From positions 1 to 64,000 of the forward strand of contig NZ_JBATXB010000123.1 of the NCBI RefSeq assembly GCF_049673005.1: 64,000 nt of DNA. Reading direction: 5' to 3'. The notes below the pieces were generated by a model. The model was not told the origin of the DNA. It saw only the letters and a list, made by a program, of their open reading frames with translations, and made no database searches. This document shows positions 8,649 through 16,676 of this stretch, one piece after another. The position numbers and the translations under genes were made by a program. The stretch's first letter is position 1; every line of letters begins with the position of its first letter. This stretch comes from Carnobacterium_A sp049673005 (lineage in GTDB: Bacteria > Bacillota > Bacilli > Lactobacillales > Carnobacteriaceae).

Positions 8649-9542
8649 TCATTCATTCGATTCTTGCTTTTCCTTTTTAGGAACTTCTGTTGTATTTCCT
8701 TCTGCATCTCTTTCAAATTCCATTTTATTTGTTGGGATGTAACCAAGCACACCTATTAATGAATCTTGAATTTCATCCGATAGAATATAATCTAAAAAGT
8801 CCTTTGTTAATCCTGTGGGTTCACCATTAGTGTACATATGCTCATACGACCAAATAGTCCACTTATTCTTTTTAACATTCTCATCAGTTGGTTTTACTCC
8901 ATCAATTGATAAAGCCTTAACCGTATCGTCTACGTATGAAAAAGCAACATAACTAATCGTTCCTGGAGTGCTGCCAACAATTTGTCTTACTGTTCCACTA
9001 GATTCTTGTTCTTGAGTTACCATACTTTTCTTACCCTCTGGAAGAACCCAACGATCAAAAGTTGCACGCGTCCCACTTCCTGATGAACGGTTTAAAACTG
9101 TGATAGGCAGATCTTTTCCACCTAATTCTTTCCAATTTGTAATTTCTCCAGTAAATACTTTCCCCAAATCCTCTAAACTAATATTCGTTATTCCTACTCC
9201 CGGTGTAACAATCGGTGTAATACCAACCACTGCTACTCGATGATCTACTAACTTTGAAGAATCAATCCCACTTTTTTCTTCTGCAAATATATCTGAATTC
9301 CCAATATCTACAGCATCAGCAGCAATTTGTCCCAAACCTGTTCCACTACCGCCACCTTGAACATTAATAAATTTCCCGAAATTTTCAGATCCATACTGTT
9401 CACCCGCAGCTTCAACTAACGGTTGTAATGCAGAAGAACCAACGGCTGTAATGGATTCTTCTCCTTCTACTGGGCCACAAGCTGTTAAAAAAATACCTAA
9501 AGCGAATACAATGATTAGTTTATTGTTTTTATTAAATTTCAT
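8649..9542 (-). CDS. pstS: Phosphate-binding lipoprotein PstS (canonical order)
   Basis: Substrate-binding protein of the first Pst system, 297 residues. The signal peptide ends in lipobox LTAC with C22 as the lipidated residue, so it should be anchored on the outer face of the membrane. Motif order is canonical: VGSSALQP near 36, GGGSGTGL near 64, FTGEITNW near 132, then NRSSGSGTRATF near 152. It belongs to the streptococcal-like PstS type. ATG at 9542 has an AGGAGGT ribosome site. A candidate PhoP box lies upstream. It differs in type and motif order from the other PstS at 13028-13936. Confidence 0.95.
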   Translation of the reverse strand: MKFNKNNKLIIVFALGIFLTACGPVEGEESITAVGSSALQPLVEAAGEQYGSENFGKFINVQGGGSGTGLGQIAADAVDIGNSDIFAEEKSGIDSSKLVDHRVAVVGITPIVTPGVGITNISLEDLGKVFTGEITNWKELGGKDLPITVLNRSSGSGTRATFDRWVLPEGKKSMVTQEQESSGTVRQIVGSTPGTISYVAFSYVDDTVKALSIDGVKPTDENVKKNKWTIWSYEHMYTNGEPTGLTKDFLDYILSDEIQDSLIGVLGYIPTNKMEFERDAEGNTTEVPKKEKQESNE

Positions 9543-9598
9543 AATTTACCTCCTAGGTAATGATATAAGACATATATTTACTTATCATAACTTACTAT

Positions 9599-9637
9599 TG
9601 TAAAAGTTTGCCGGTTTAATTGTAAATTTTATGTAAA
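9599..9637 (-). promoter_or_regulatory. Candidate PhoP box before the first pst operon
   Basis: On the minus strand three TTTACA hexamers start at 9637, 9626 and 9604, spaced 11 and 22 bases. Tandem TT(A/T)ACA-like repeats with an 11-base period are the PhoP-binding signature in Bacillus. The last hexamer lies about 57 bases upstream of the pstS start. The operon is expected to be induced by phosphate starvation. Confidence 0.65.
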
Positions 9638-9746
9638 TGTACTCTGTTTTCAATTTTATCTTAGCGCTTTTATATTTAAAGAGCAAAGATAAAGCTAGTA
9701 AAAAAGGCCTCAATAAACTTATATGCTCATTTATTCAGATTTCCCT

Positions 9747-9803
9747 AAAAAAAAACCAGTTTTGCTATTTGAGATGACTGCTTTCTCAAGTAACAAACTG
9801 GTT
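9747..9803 (-). terminator. Terminator of the second pst operon
   Basis: Immediately after the phoU stop (9806), the minus strand forms AACCAGTTT...AAACTGGTT with an inner TTGAGA/TCTCAA stem, followed by nine T residues. It separates the two pst operons. Confidence 0.92.
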
Positions 9804-9805
9804 AA

Positions 9806-10474
9806 TTAAAGGCTATGATTTGAATTTAATTCTGTTATTTTACCCGTTTCTAGGTAGACAATCCATTCACAAATATTCGTTACATAATCTCCAATTCTTT
9901 CTAAATATTTAGAGACTAATAAATAATCTGTCCCTCCTATTACTATTTCTGGGTCTGCCTTCATTTCTTCAATACATTGTTCAAAAATTTCTCTAGATAA
10001 AGTATTAATTCTTTCATCACTTTTCACAATTTTTATAGCTTGGTCACTATCTTTTTTTAAATAAGCTTCTAATACTAAATTAACCGTTTCTTTTACTTCT
10101 TGCGAAAGTTGATCAATTTTTTCTTCTATATGCGAAATACGTTTTGTGCCTTTCACTCGAATAGTAGACTTTGCAATACTAACTGCATGGTCCCCCATTC
10201 TTTCTAAATCCACACAAGCCTTCATGACAGTTACAATCCTGCGCAAATCCCCAGTAACAGGTTGTTGTAAAGCGATTAATTCAAAACACTTCTTTTCTAA
10301 AGTTAGTTCAATATCATTTATTTGATAGTCTTGATCGATAACTTCTTTTGCTAATCTTTTATCATGAGTAATAAAGGATTTTACTGATTTATAAATAGCT
10401 TCGTTAACAATCATCCCCATTTCTGAGAAATGATTGTGTAGAGAACTTAACTCATCTTCAAATGTTTTCCGCAT
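9806..10474 (-). CDS. phoU: Phosphate transport regulator PhoU (copy 2)
   Basis: Second PhoU paralog, 222 residues from ATG 10474, whose ribosome site GAGGAG lies 12 bases upstream. A longer in-frame reading exists back to 10603 but would run into pstB; an ATG at 10486 touches its own ribosome site and is unlikely. Both PhoU repeats are present, with VDLERMGDHA and YLERIGDYVTNICEW. It mirrors copy 1 almost residue for residue in its core and ends the second pst operon before a strong terminator. Confidence 0.93.
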   Translation of the reverse strand: MRKTFEDELSSLHNHFSEMGMIVNEAIYKSVKSFITHDKRLAKEVIDQDYQINDIELTLEKKCFELIALQQPVTGDLRRIVTVMKACVDLERMGDHAVSIAKSTIRVKGTKRISHIEEKIDQLSQEVKETVNLVLEAYLKKDSDQAIKIVKSDERINTLSREIFEQCIEEMKADPEIVIGGTDYLLVSKYLERIGDYVTNICEWIVYLETGKITELNSNHSL

Positions 10475-10508
10475 ATAAAAAGTCATCTCCTCAATAGTTC
10501 TGTTCCTT

Positions 10509-11261
10509 TTATCCAAAACGACCCGAAATATAATCTTCTGTTTCTTTTTTTTGAGGATTAGTAAAAATCTTTCTTGTTTCATCACACTCAATAATTTTCC
10601 CATTTAAAAAGAAGGCTGTTCTATCTGAAATACGTGAAGCTTGCTGCATATTGTGTGTGACCATGACTAACGTGTAATCTTTTTTTAATCCTACAACTAA
10701 TTCTTCAATCTTTGCTGTAGAAATTGGATCTAATGCACTTGTTGGCTCATCCATTAATAATACTTCTGGATCAACAGCTAAAGCGCGAGCAATACATATC
10801 CGTTGTTGTTGCCCGCCAGATAAAGATAAGGCATTTTTCTTTAAATTATCTTTAACTTCTTCCCATATCGCTGCTTCTCGCAAGCTTTTTTCAACAATTT
10901 CATCTAATTTTTGTTTGTTTTTAATACCATGGGTTCTTGGTCCATAGGCTATATTGTCGTAAATACTCATTGGAAATGGATTGGGCTGTTGAAAGACCAT
11001 TCCTATCCGCTTCCGTAAACGATTGACATCGCACTCTTTCGCATAGATGTCTTTATCATCCATTTTTATCTCGCCACTTATCGTACATCCTTCAATCAAA
11101 TCATTCATTCTATTCAAGCTTTTGACTAATGTTGATTTCCCACATCCAGAAGGCCCTATAAAAGCCATTATTTCATTTTTTTGAATAGATAAATTAACAT
11201 CATGAAGGGCTTGGAATTTTCCGTAGAATAAATTCATTTCTTTAATCGTCACTTTGTTCAT
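10509..11261 (-). CDS. pstB: Phosphate ABC transporter ATPase PstB (second operon)
   Basis: Sole ATPase of the second Pst system, 250 residues. Walker A GPSGCGKST at 36-44, Q-loop FQQPNPFP, signature LSGGQQQR and DEPTSALDP are all intact, and it ends in DYISGRFG like the distal PstB of the first operon. Its ATG overlaps the pstA stop (ATGA at 11258-11261), indicating translational coupling. phoU starts 34 bases downstream. Confidence 0.96.
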   Translation of the reverse strand: MNKVTIKEMNLFYGKFQALHDVNLSIQKNEIMAFIGPSGCGKSTLVKSLNRMNDLIEGCTISGEIKMDDKDIYAKECDVNRLRKRIGMVFQQPNPFPMSIYDNIAYGPRTHGIKNKQKLDEIVEKSLREAAIWEEVKDNLKKNALSLSGGQQQRICIARALAVDPEVLLMDEPTSALDPISTAKIEELVVGLKKDYTLVMVTHNMQQASRISDRTAFFLNGKIIECDETRKIFTNPQKKETEDYISGRFG

Positions 11262-12076
11262 TCTGTCGTCCCCTTTGTTAATCGATTACTTAGGTGAGTG
11301 GATAAACCATTAATCATTAAAACGGTTATAATTAAAACAACTCCCGTGGCGTAAGATTCATTAACATGCTGTCCCTCACTAGATAAAACGTACATGTGTA
11401 AAGCAAGTGTACGTCCTGATGAAAACAAACTATCTGGTAAATTAGTCGATGTCCCCATGGTGTACATCAAAGCTGCCGTTTCCCCTACTACTCGACCACT
11501 GGCTAAAATTATACCTGATAATATCCCAGGCATTGCAACGGGTAATACTATTCTAAAAATGGTTCTTAATTTACCTGCTCCTAAACCCAAACTAGCTTGT
11601 CTCAATGAATCTTTAACTGCCAGCAAAGATTCCTCCGTAGAACGAATAATTAATGGCAATACCATAATGACTGCTGTTAATACGCCTGCTAAAAGAGAAT
11701 ACTGAAATTGTAAAAATGTAACAAAGAATAACATTCCGAACAAGCCATAAACAATTGAAGGAATGGCTGCTAAAGTATCTGTCGCTATTCGAATTAAACC
11801 AACTACCTTACTGCTTTTCCCTGTATATTCAACTAGGTAAAATCCTGTAAATACTCCAATTGGTGTAGCTATCAACAACGTTAAGCCAACGACCATAAAT
11901 GTTGTCAATAAAGCAGGGAGTAACGAAACGTTGCTTGTTGTATAGTCAAAAGAAAAAAGTTCTGGTGTTAAATAAGGTATTCCTTTGATTAAAATAAAAC
12001 TAATAATGACTAATAATGATCCAAAAGTTAATAAAGCAGAAAGATAAATGAACCCTCTCATTATTTTATTGCTCAT
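11258..12076 (-). CDS. pstA: Phosphate ABC transporter permease PstA (second operon)
   Basis: Permease subunit of 272 residues with about six membrane segments and a coupling loop RQASLGLGAGKLRTIFRIVLP near 157-177. It is shorter at both ends than the PstA of the first operon. It overlaps pstC by four bases upstream and pstB by four bases downstream, so the three genes are tightly coupled. Confidence 0.95.
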   Translation of the reverse strand: MSNKIMRGFIYLSALLTFGSLLVIISFILIKGIPYLTPELFSFDYTTSNVSLLPALLTTFMVVGLTLLIATPIGVFTGFYLVEYTGKSSKVVGLIRIATDTLAAIPSIVYGLFGMLFFVTFLQFQYSLLAGVLTAVIMVLPLIIRSTEESLLAVKDSLRQASLGLGAGKLRTIFRIVLPVAMPGILSGIILASGRVVGETAALMYTMGTSTNLPDSLFSSGRTLALHMYVLSSEGQHVNESYATGVVLIITVLMINGLSTHLSNRLTKGTTE

Positions 12077-12930
12077 TTAGTCACCTCTTTTCGCTTGATT
12101 AACATAAAAACACCATTAATTAGTAAAATAAATCCAAATAAAACGACAGCCGTTGCAATCAATGCTTCACGATGTCTGCCAGTAGCATAAGACATCTCCA
12201 ATACGATATTCGTTGTTAATGTCCGCACTCCTTGAGTTAAAGAATCGGGGATACGTGGTTGATTTCCTGCAACTAAGACAACGGCCATCGTTTCACCGAT
12301 AGCGCGGCCAATCCCTAAAATTATCGAAGAGAAAATACCTGATTTCGCTGCGAGTAAACTCACTTTCATCACGGAACGATCATGAGTAGCCCCTAGAGCT
12401 AGACTGCCATAGTAATAACTTTTTGGAACAGACCGAATCGCTGCTTCTGACATCCCAATAATAGTTGGTAAAATCATCACGCTTAACAAAAGCATAACGG
12501 TTATCATATTCATTCCTGTCCCGCCAAAAAGATTTCGCATAAATGGGACAATTACTTGTAAAGCGAAGAATCCATATACAATAGAAGGAATAGCCGCCAT
12601 TAAATTTACAGCAGGTTTCAGGATCTTATATAATTTAGGTGGGCAATATTCTGCCATAAACACAGCTGTTAATACTCCAATCGGAACCCCTATCACAACT
12701 GCTCCTAAAGTAACAGATACAGAACCAATGATCATTGGCAAGATGCCAAAAGCAGCTGGATTATTTGAGGGTGTCCATTTTTCCCCTAACAAAAAATTCC
12801 CTAGTCCATATTCTGCTATAAACGGTAGTCCTCCCGCAAAAACAAAGACACTAATCAAGATAATGGCCATCACGGATAGTAAAGCCGACACCATAAACAC
12901 ACCTTGCATAAATTTATCTAAATTCCTCAT
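12073..12930 (-). CDS. pstC: Phosphate ABC transporter permease PstC (second operon)
   Basis: Permease partner of the second PstA, 285 residues from ATG 12930, chosen because AAAGGTGG precedes it by about 7 bases. A longer in-frame reading from a GTG at 12963 lacks a ribosome site. Six membrane segments are visible; the coupling loop reads YYGSLALGATHDRSVMKVSL. It ends in an ATGA overlap with pstA. A gap of 97 bases separates it from pstS. Confidence 0.93.
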   Translation of the reverse strand: MRNLDKFMQGVFMVSALLSVMAIILISVFVFAGGLPFIAEYGLGNFLLGEKWTPSNNPAAFGILPMIIGSVSVTLGAVVIGVPIGVLTAVFMAEYCPPKLYKILKPAVNLMAAIPSIVYGFFALQVIVPFMRNLFGGTGMNMITVMLLLSVMILPTIIGMSEAAIRSVPKSYYYGSLALGATHDRSVMKVSLLAAKSGIFSSIILGIGRAIGETMAVVLVAGNQPRIPDSLTQGVRTLTTNIVLEMSYATGRHREALIATAVVLFGFILLINGVFMLIKRKEVTK

Positions 12931-13027
12931 TTTGACCACCTTTTTCTGTTTCAAAACGCTCACTCAAATAATTTTTTTTACTCAACTCTTCGTCTAAGCA
13001 TACTTTCTATAAAAATTGAATTTAACT

Positions 13028-13936
13028 TTATTTGATTAAGTCTTCCCAGCTAGTTAGTTTTCCTGTAAAAACATCTTTCACTTGTTCCATTGTTAGTTCA
13101 TCAATCGGATTTTCATTATTCACGATAACAGCTATTCCATCCATTGCTAGTACTTCTACTGTTAAATCCGTTTTTTCTTCTTCTTTCAGTTCTCGGGAAG
13201 CCATACCAATATCTGCAGTACCATCAATAGCTGCTGCAACGCCTGCTGAAGATCCATTCGACGTAATATCAATCGTCACATCAGGATTTAATGCCTGATA
13301 CTCTTCAGCTAGAACTTCCATAACAGATGTAACAGACGTCGAACCTACAACACTAATTTTGCCTTTTATAGTGTTGGGAGCAGTGTAAACGGGTGCTTTA
13401 TCATCGGACTCAACGTATCCTTCTTTTACAATAATTTCTTGCCCTTGTTGACTAAACATAAAATCCCAAAAATCTTGTGCATTTTTATTTAATTGATCTT
13501 TATAGGCTACATTGAACGGACGAGCAATAGCGTATGACCCATCTTTGATTGTAGTCGCAGTTGGTTGAACTCCTTCTATTTCAACAGCTTTAATTTTATC
13601 ATTTAATGATCCTAGTGAAATATAGCCTATTGAAGTTGTGTCACTCATTACAGAAGTCATCACCCCATCAGTACTATTTTGTATTGTCGCTTCCATATAA
13701 GTCTTATCTTCTTCATTTCCTTCAGCATTTTTTTCTAATACTTTTGTAATTTCAGTAAAGGCACCACGTGTTCCCGAACCATCTTCGCGTGAAATAACAT
13801 GAATTGTCTGAGCCGCATCAAAATTTCCTTCAGATGAATCTGATTCAGTAGTATCTGTTGAGGAATTGCCACAAGCTGCTAAAAATAAACCTAATCCTAA
13901 AGTTAACACTAGTTTTGATGATTTTTTTATTTGCAT
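13028..13936 (-). CDS. pstS: Phosphate-binding lipoprotein PstS, apparently circularly permuted
   Basis: Substrate-binding lipoprotein of the second Pst system, 302 residues from ATG 13936 (AAAGGATGG ribosome site); the lipobox is LAAC with C22. The motif order is unusual. The REDGSGTRGAF motif, normally in the middle of PstS, is near the mature N-terminus (50-60). The motif that normally opens the mature protein, VVGSTSVTS, is at 196-204, followed by NGSSAGV (227-233) and MASRELKEEE. The chain ends right after FTGKLTSWEDL, exactly where a canonical PstS would continue into the DGSGTR segment. No conserved phosphate-binding motif appears lost. It heads the second pst operon behind a candidate PhoP box. 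Confidence 0.9.
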   Translation of the reverse strand: MQIKKSSKLVLTLGLGLFLAACGNSSTDTTESDSSEGNFDAAQTIHVISREDGSGTRGAFTEITKVLEKNAEGNEEDKTYMEATIQNSTDGVMTSVMSDTTSIGYISLGSLNDKIKAVEIEGVQPTATTIKDGSYAIARPFNVAYKDQLNKNAQDFWDFMFSQQGQEIIVKEGYVESDDKAPVYTAPNTIKGKISVVGSTSVTSVMEVLAEEYQALNPDVTIDITSNGSSAGVAAAIDGTADIGMASRELKEEEKTDLTVEVLAMDGIAVIVNNENPIDELTMEQVKDVFTGKLTSWEDLIK

Positions 13937-14029
13937 ACTATTCCATCCTTTTTTTGTAGTGTTGGACTTTAACTGCCTTGTCCACATCTCTTATAATAAA
14001 GAATAGCTGTTAATTCTATTCAAATTTTG

Positions 14030-14075
14030 TGTAATGTTTATGTAGTCATTTGTAAAGAGATTGCACATTTGTAAA
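14030..14075 (-). promoter_or_regulatory. Candidate PhoP box before the second pst operon
   Basis: Minus-strand hexamers TTTACA (14070-14075), TTTACA (14051-14056), ACTACA (14041-14046) and ATTACA (14030-14035) lie upstream of pstS with spacings of 19, 10 and 11 bases. The last three approximate the 11-base PhoP repeat period. The match is weaker than the box at 9599-9637. Confidence 0.55.
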
Positions 14076-14085
14076 TCATAAATAC

Positions 14086-14136
14086 AAAAAAAGAGACAAA
14101 CAAAAGTAAGAGTAACTTTTGTTTGTCTCTTTTTTA
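14086..14136 (-). terminator. Terminator after phoR
   Basis: A near-perfect stem of about 20 bp (AGAGACAAACAAAAGT and its complement) with a 7-base loop and T-tracts on both sides. It begins 5 bases past the phoR stop and isolates phoPR from the pst operon. Confidence 0.93.
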
Positions 14137-14140
14137 TTTT

Positions 14141-15919
14141 CTAAAAATGACGTAACGGAAAGGTTAACGTAAAGGTTGTTCCTAATCCTATCTTACTATT
14201 TACAGCAATTGTTCCATTAAAATTTTCAACCAAGTACTTTACAATCGATAGTCCCAAACCAGTTCCACCTGAGTTGCGACTTCTCCCTTTATCGACTCGA
14301 TAAAATCGTTCAAAAATACGATTGAGTTCATCTTCTGGAATACCCATCCCATTATCACTAATGGTTATAGTAGCTTGTTCTTCTGTTTTTTTAAGTATGA
14401 CATTAACCGTTCCACCTGATCTTGTATACGTTACAGCATTATCAATTAAATTAGCTAGAATTTGCTTTAAGCGATCTTTATCAGCCTCAATTTCAACGTT
14501 ATCTTGCTCAATTAAATTCATCGTAATGTTTTTTTGTTCTGCTTTTTGCTTAACCAATTTAAATACGGACAAAGTAGCATCTTTAACACTCACTGTTTTA
14601 TAGTTAATCGGTACTTGTTTTTGTTCTAATTTAGATAATTCTAAAATGTCATTCACTAACAAATCTAATCGAGTACTTTCTTCTAGCATAATTTCTAAAA
14701 ACTGTTTTAAAATCCCTTTATCTTCCATTGCTCCATCCAGTAATGTTTCTGAAAAACCCTTTAAGGCTGTTACTGGTGTTCTCAACTCGTGGGAAGCATT
14801 CGTGACAAAGTCCGTACGTACTTTTTCTAATCGTCTAATTTCTGTAATATCATACAATAAAACAATCAAATTCATTTCACCTTTGATTTTCCCAGCTATT
14901 GGAACAACGTTCGCATCAACGATTCGTTCTGTAGGAAAATAGAAATAAATTTCTTTATTTTGAATTTCTTTTTTACGATAAGCCTTTTCAATTATATGAC
15001 TCAATCCATAACTTTTTGTAGCTTCAACATAAGACTTTCCTAACAATTCATTGCTTGCCATACCAAATATTTGGCACATTGCTGGATTAACAATTTGTAT
15101 TTCTCCTTGATCATCTAACTGCATAACACCAATCACTAAATGATTAATTAATTCGTTAATTCGTTCTTTATTTTGGGCAATTTCTCGCATCTGATCTTCT
15201 AAACTTTCTGCCAGTTCATTAATCGTTTGACCAAGTTTCGTTACTTCCCCATAACCATTCCCACTAAATCTTGCATGATACTCTTTATTCGATAGTTTCT
15301 TTGCTACATTCATGACCTCTTCAATAGGTTTAGCAATGTATTTAGCTACTAAAAAAGTGATTCCAGCTGTTAAAACTAATGCTAACAGACTAAACGTTGC
15401 AATAGATTGTATAATTTGTCCGTTTAATTGATTCATTTCTGCTAATGGTTTAGCTAAGCGAAGTACACCAACCAATTTTCCTGATTGATCTACTATTGGT
15501 TGTGCTACATAATAAAGCGTCTTTTTGGTACTGTCACTTGTTCTAATAGCTGTTCCTTGTGATTCACCTACTAGTATTGCCTTTATTTCCTCACGACTAC
15601 TATGATCTCCTAAACGACTACTATCTTCTATTTTAGAATCATAGATAACTGTACCTGTTAAATCAATTAATGTGATGCGTTGATTTGTATACTCTTTAAC
15701 TTTTAATGCTTGTTCTTTTAAATCCTGAAAATCTTCTTTCTCTTCTATAACTCTATTAAAATTGCTTAAAACAAGATTAGATTGTTGAATCAAATCTTCT
15801 TTTTGATTTTCGTTTGCATACTCTTGCATTAAACGAGTTGAAAAAAATACAACAAATGCTCCAAAAACAAGAAATAATAACATGAAAATAGTCAAAACTT
15901 GAGTTTGTATTTTTTTCAT
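14141..15919 (-). CDS. phoR: Phosphate-sensing histidine kinase PhoR/PnpS
   Basis: Membrane sensor kinase that phosphorylates PhoP under phosphate limitation. Domains in order: membrane segment 9-29, extracytoplasmic sensor 30-170, second membrane segment about 171-192, HAMP 193-245, PAS about 255-360, HisKA with phospho-acceptor H377 in NASHELRTP, then the ATPase domain with N494, DNGMGIP (522-528) and GGTGLGLSIV (551-560). At 592 residues it matches Bacillus PhoR. Its ATG overlaps the phoP stop by four bases. Assignment to phosphate sensing rests on the adjacent pst operons. Confidence 0.93.
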   Translation of the reverse strand: MKKIQTQVLTIFMLLFLVFGAFVVFFSTRLMQEYANENQKEDLIQQSNLVLSNFNRVIEEKEDFQDLKEQALKVKEYTNQRITLIDLTGTVIYDSKIEDSSRLGDHSSREEIKAILVGESQGTAIRTSDSTKKTLYYVAQPIVDQSGKLVGVLRLAKPLAEMNQLNGQIIQSIATFSLLALVLTAGITFLVAKYIAKPIEEVMNVAKKLSNKEYHARFSGNGYGEVTKLGQTINELAESLEDQMREIAQNKERINELINHLVIGVMQLDDQGEIQIVNPAMCQIFGMASNELLGKSYVEATKSYGLSHIIEKAYRKKEIQNKEIYFYFPTERIVDANVVPIAGKIKGEMNLIVLLYDITEIRRLEKVRTDFVTNASHELRTPVTALKGFSETLLDGAMEDKGILKQFLEIMLEESTRLDLLVNDILELSKLEQKQVPINYKTVSVKDATLSVFKLVKQKAEQKNITMNLIEQDNVEIEADKDRLKQILANLIDNAVTYTRSGGTVNVILKKTEEQATITISDNGMGIPEDELNRIFERFYRVDKGRSRNSGGTGLGLSIVKYLVENFNGTIAVNSKIGLGTTFTLTFPLRHF

Positions 15920-16632
15920 AGTTTTGGTGTCTCAAATTTATATCCAAAACCTCTAACTGTCCGAATATAAATTGGTTTTTTAGTGTCTGTTTCTATTTTT
16001 TCCCTTATATGACTAATGTGGGCATCGACTATTCTTGTTTCTCCTATATAATCAAAGTTCCAAATGGCATTTAATAATTGTTCGCGGCTTAAAACTCGAT
16101 TAATCCGCTTAGACATATAGAGCAAAAGTTCAAACTCTTTTGGAGTTAGCTCAATCGGTTCTTCACGGACCGTCACTTTATATTGGCTTGGAAAGATACA
16201 AATCTCTCCAATGATTATTTTACTAACATCTTCTTCCTTTTCGGTCTTTTTACCATTCGTTAATTCAGGTTGGATACGACGCATGATTGCTTTCATTCTA
16301 GCTAAAACTTCTCGCGGACTAAACGGTTTAGTCATATAATCATCTGCGCCTAATTCTAATCCAATGATTTTGTCTAATTCATCGTCCTTAGCCGTTAAAA
16401 TCATAATTGGTGTATTAATTTTTTCTTGACGTAACTTTTTACAAACTTCCATCCCGTCCATTGAAGGCATCATTAAATCTAAAATGATAAAATCATAACT
16501 ATTAGCTATTGCCAACGTATATCCAGCAAGCCCATCTAGTGCTGTTTGAACTTGATATCCTTCTTTTTCCAAATTAAAAGTCAACAAAGTCAATATTGAC
16601 TGCTCATCATCAACAATTAAAACTTTTTTCAT
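15916..16632 (-). CDS. phoP: Phosphate response regulator PhoP/PnpR
   Basis: OmpR-family response regulator of 238 residues. The receiver has the acidic pair D8-D9, phospho-acceptor D52 in ILDLMMP, and K104 of MTKPF. The C-terminal winged helix ends in TVRGFGYKFE. It is expected to bind the TTTACA repeats upstream of both pst operons. GGAGG precedes the ATG. It lies 44 bases after the minJ-like gene without a visible terminator, so read-through from minJ is possible. Confidence 0.93.
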   Translation of the reverse strand: MKKVLIVDDEQSILTLLTFNLEKEGYQVQTALDGLAGYTLAIANSYDFIILDLMMPSMDGMEVCKKLRQEKINTPIMILTAKDDELDKIIGLELGADDYMTKPFSPREVLARMKAIMRRIQPELTNGKKTEKEEDVSKIIIGEICIFPSQYKVTVREEPIELTPKEFELLLYMSKRINRVLSREQLLNAIWNFDYIGETRIVDAHISHIREKIETDTKKPIYIRTVRGFGYKFETPKL

Positions 16633-16676
16633 AGTCTTCCTCCACCTAATATCTCTACTTTTAAAAAATCCATTTT

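Noticed and set aside
9655..9690. cre-like AAAAGCGCTAA upstream of the first pst operon
   Set aside because: Only about 12 of 14 positions match and the conserved outer bases are wrong; in an AT-rich genome this is expected by chance.
10475..10603. Longer N-terminus for the second PhoU
   Set aside because: It would overlap pstB by about 95 bases and has Lys-rich, unconserved sequence; the 10474 start matches the other PhoU and has a GAGGAG site.
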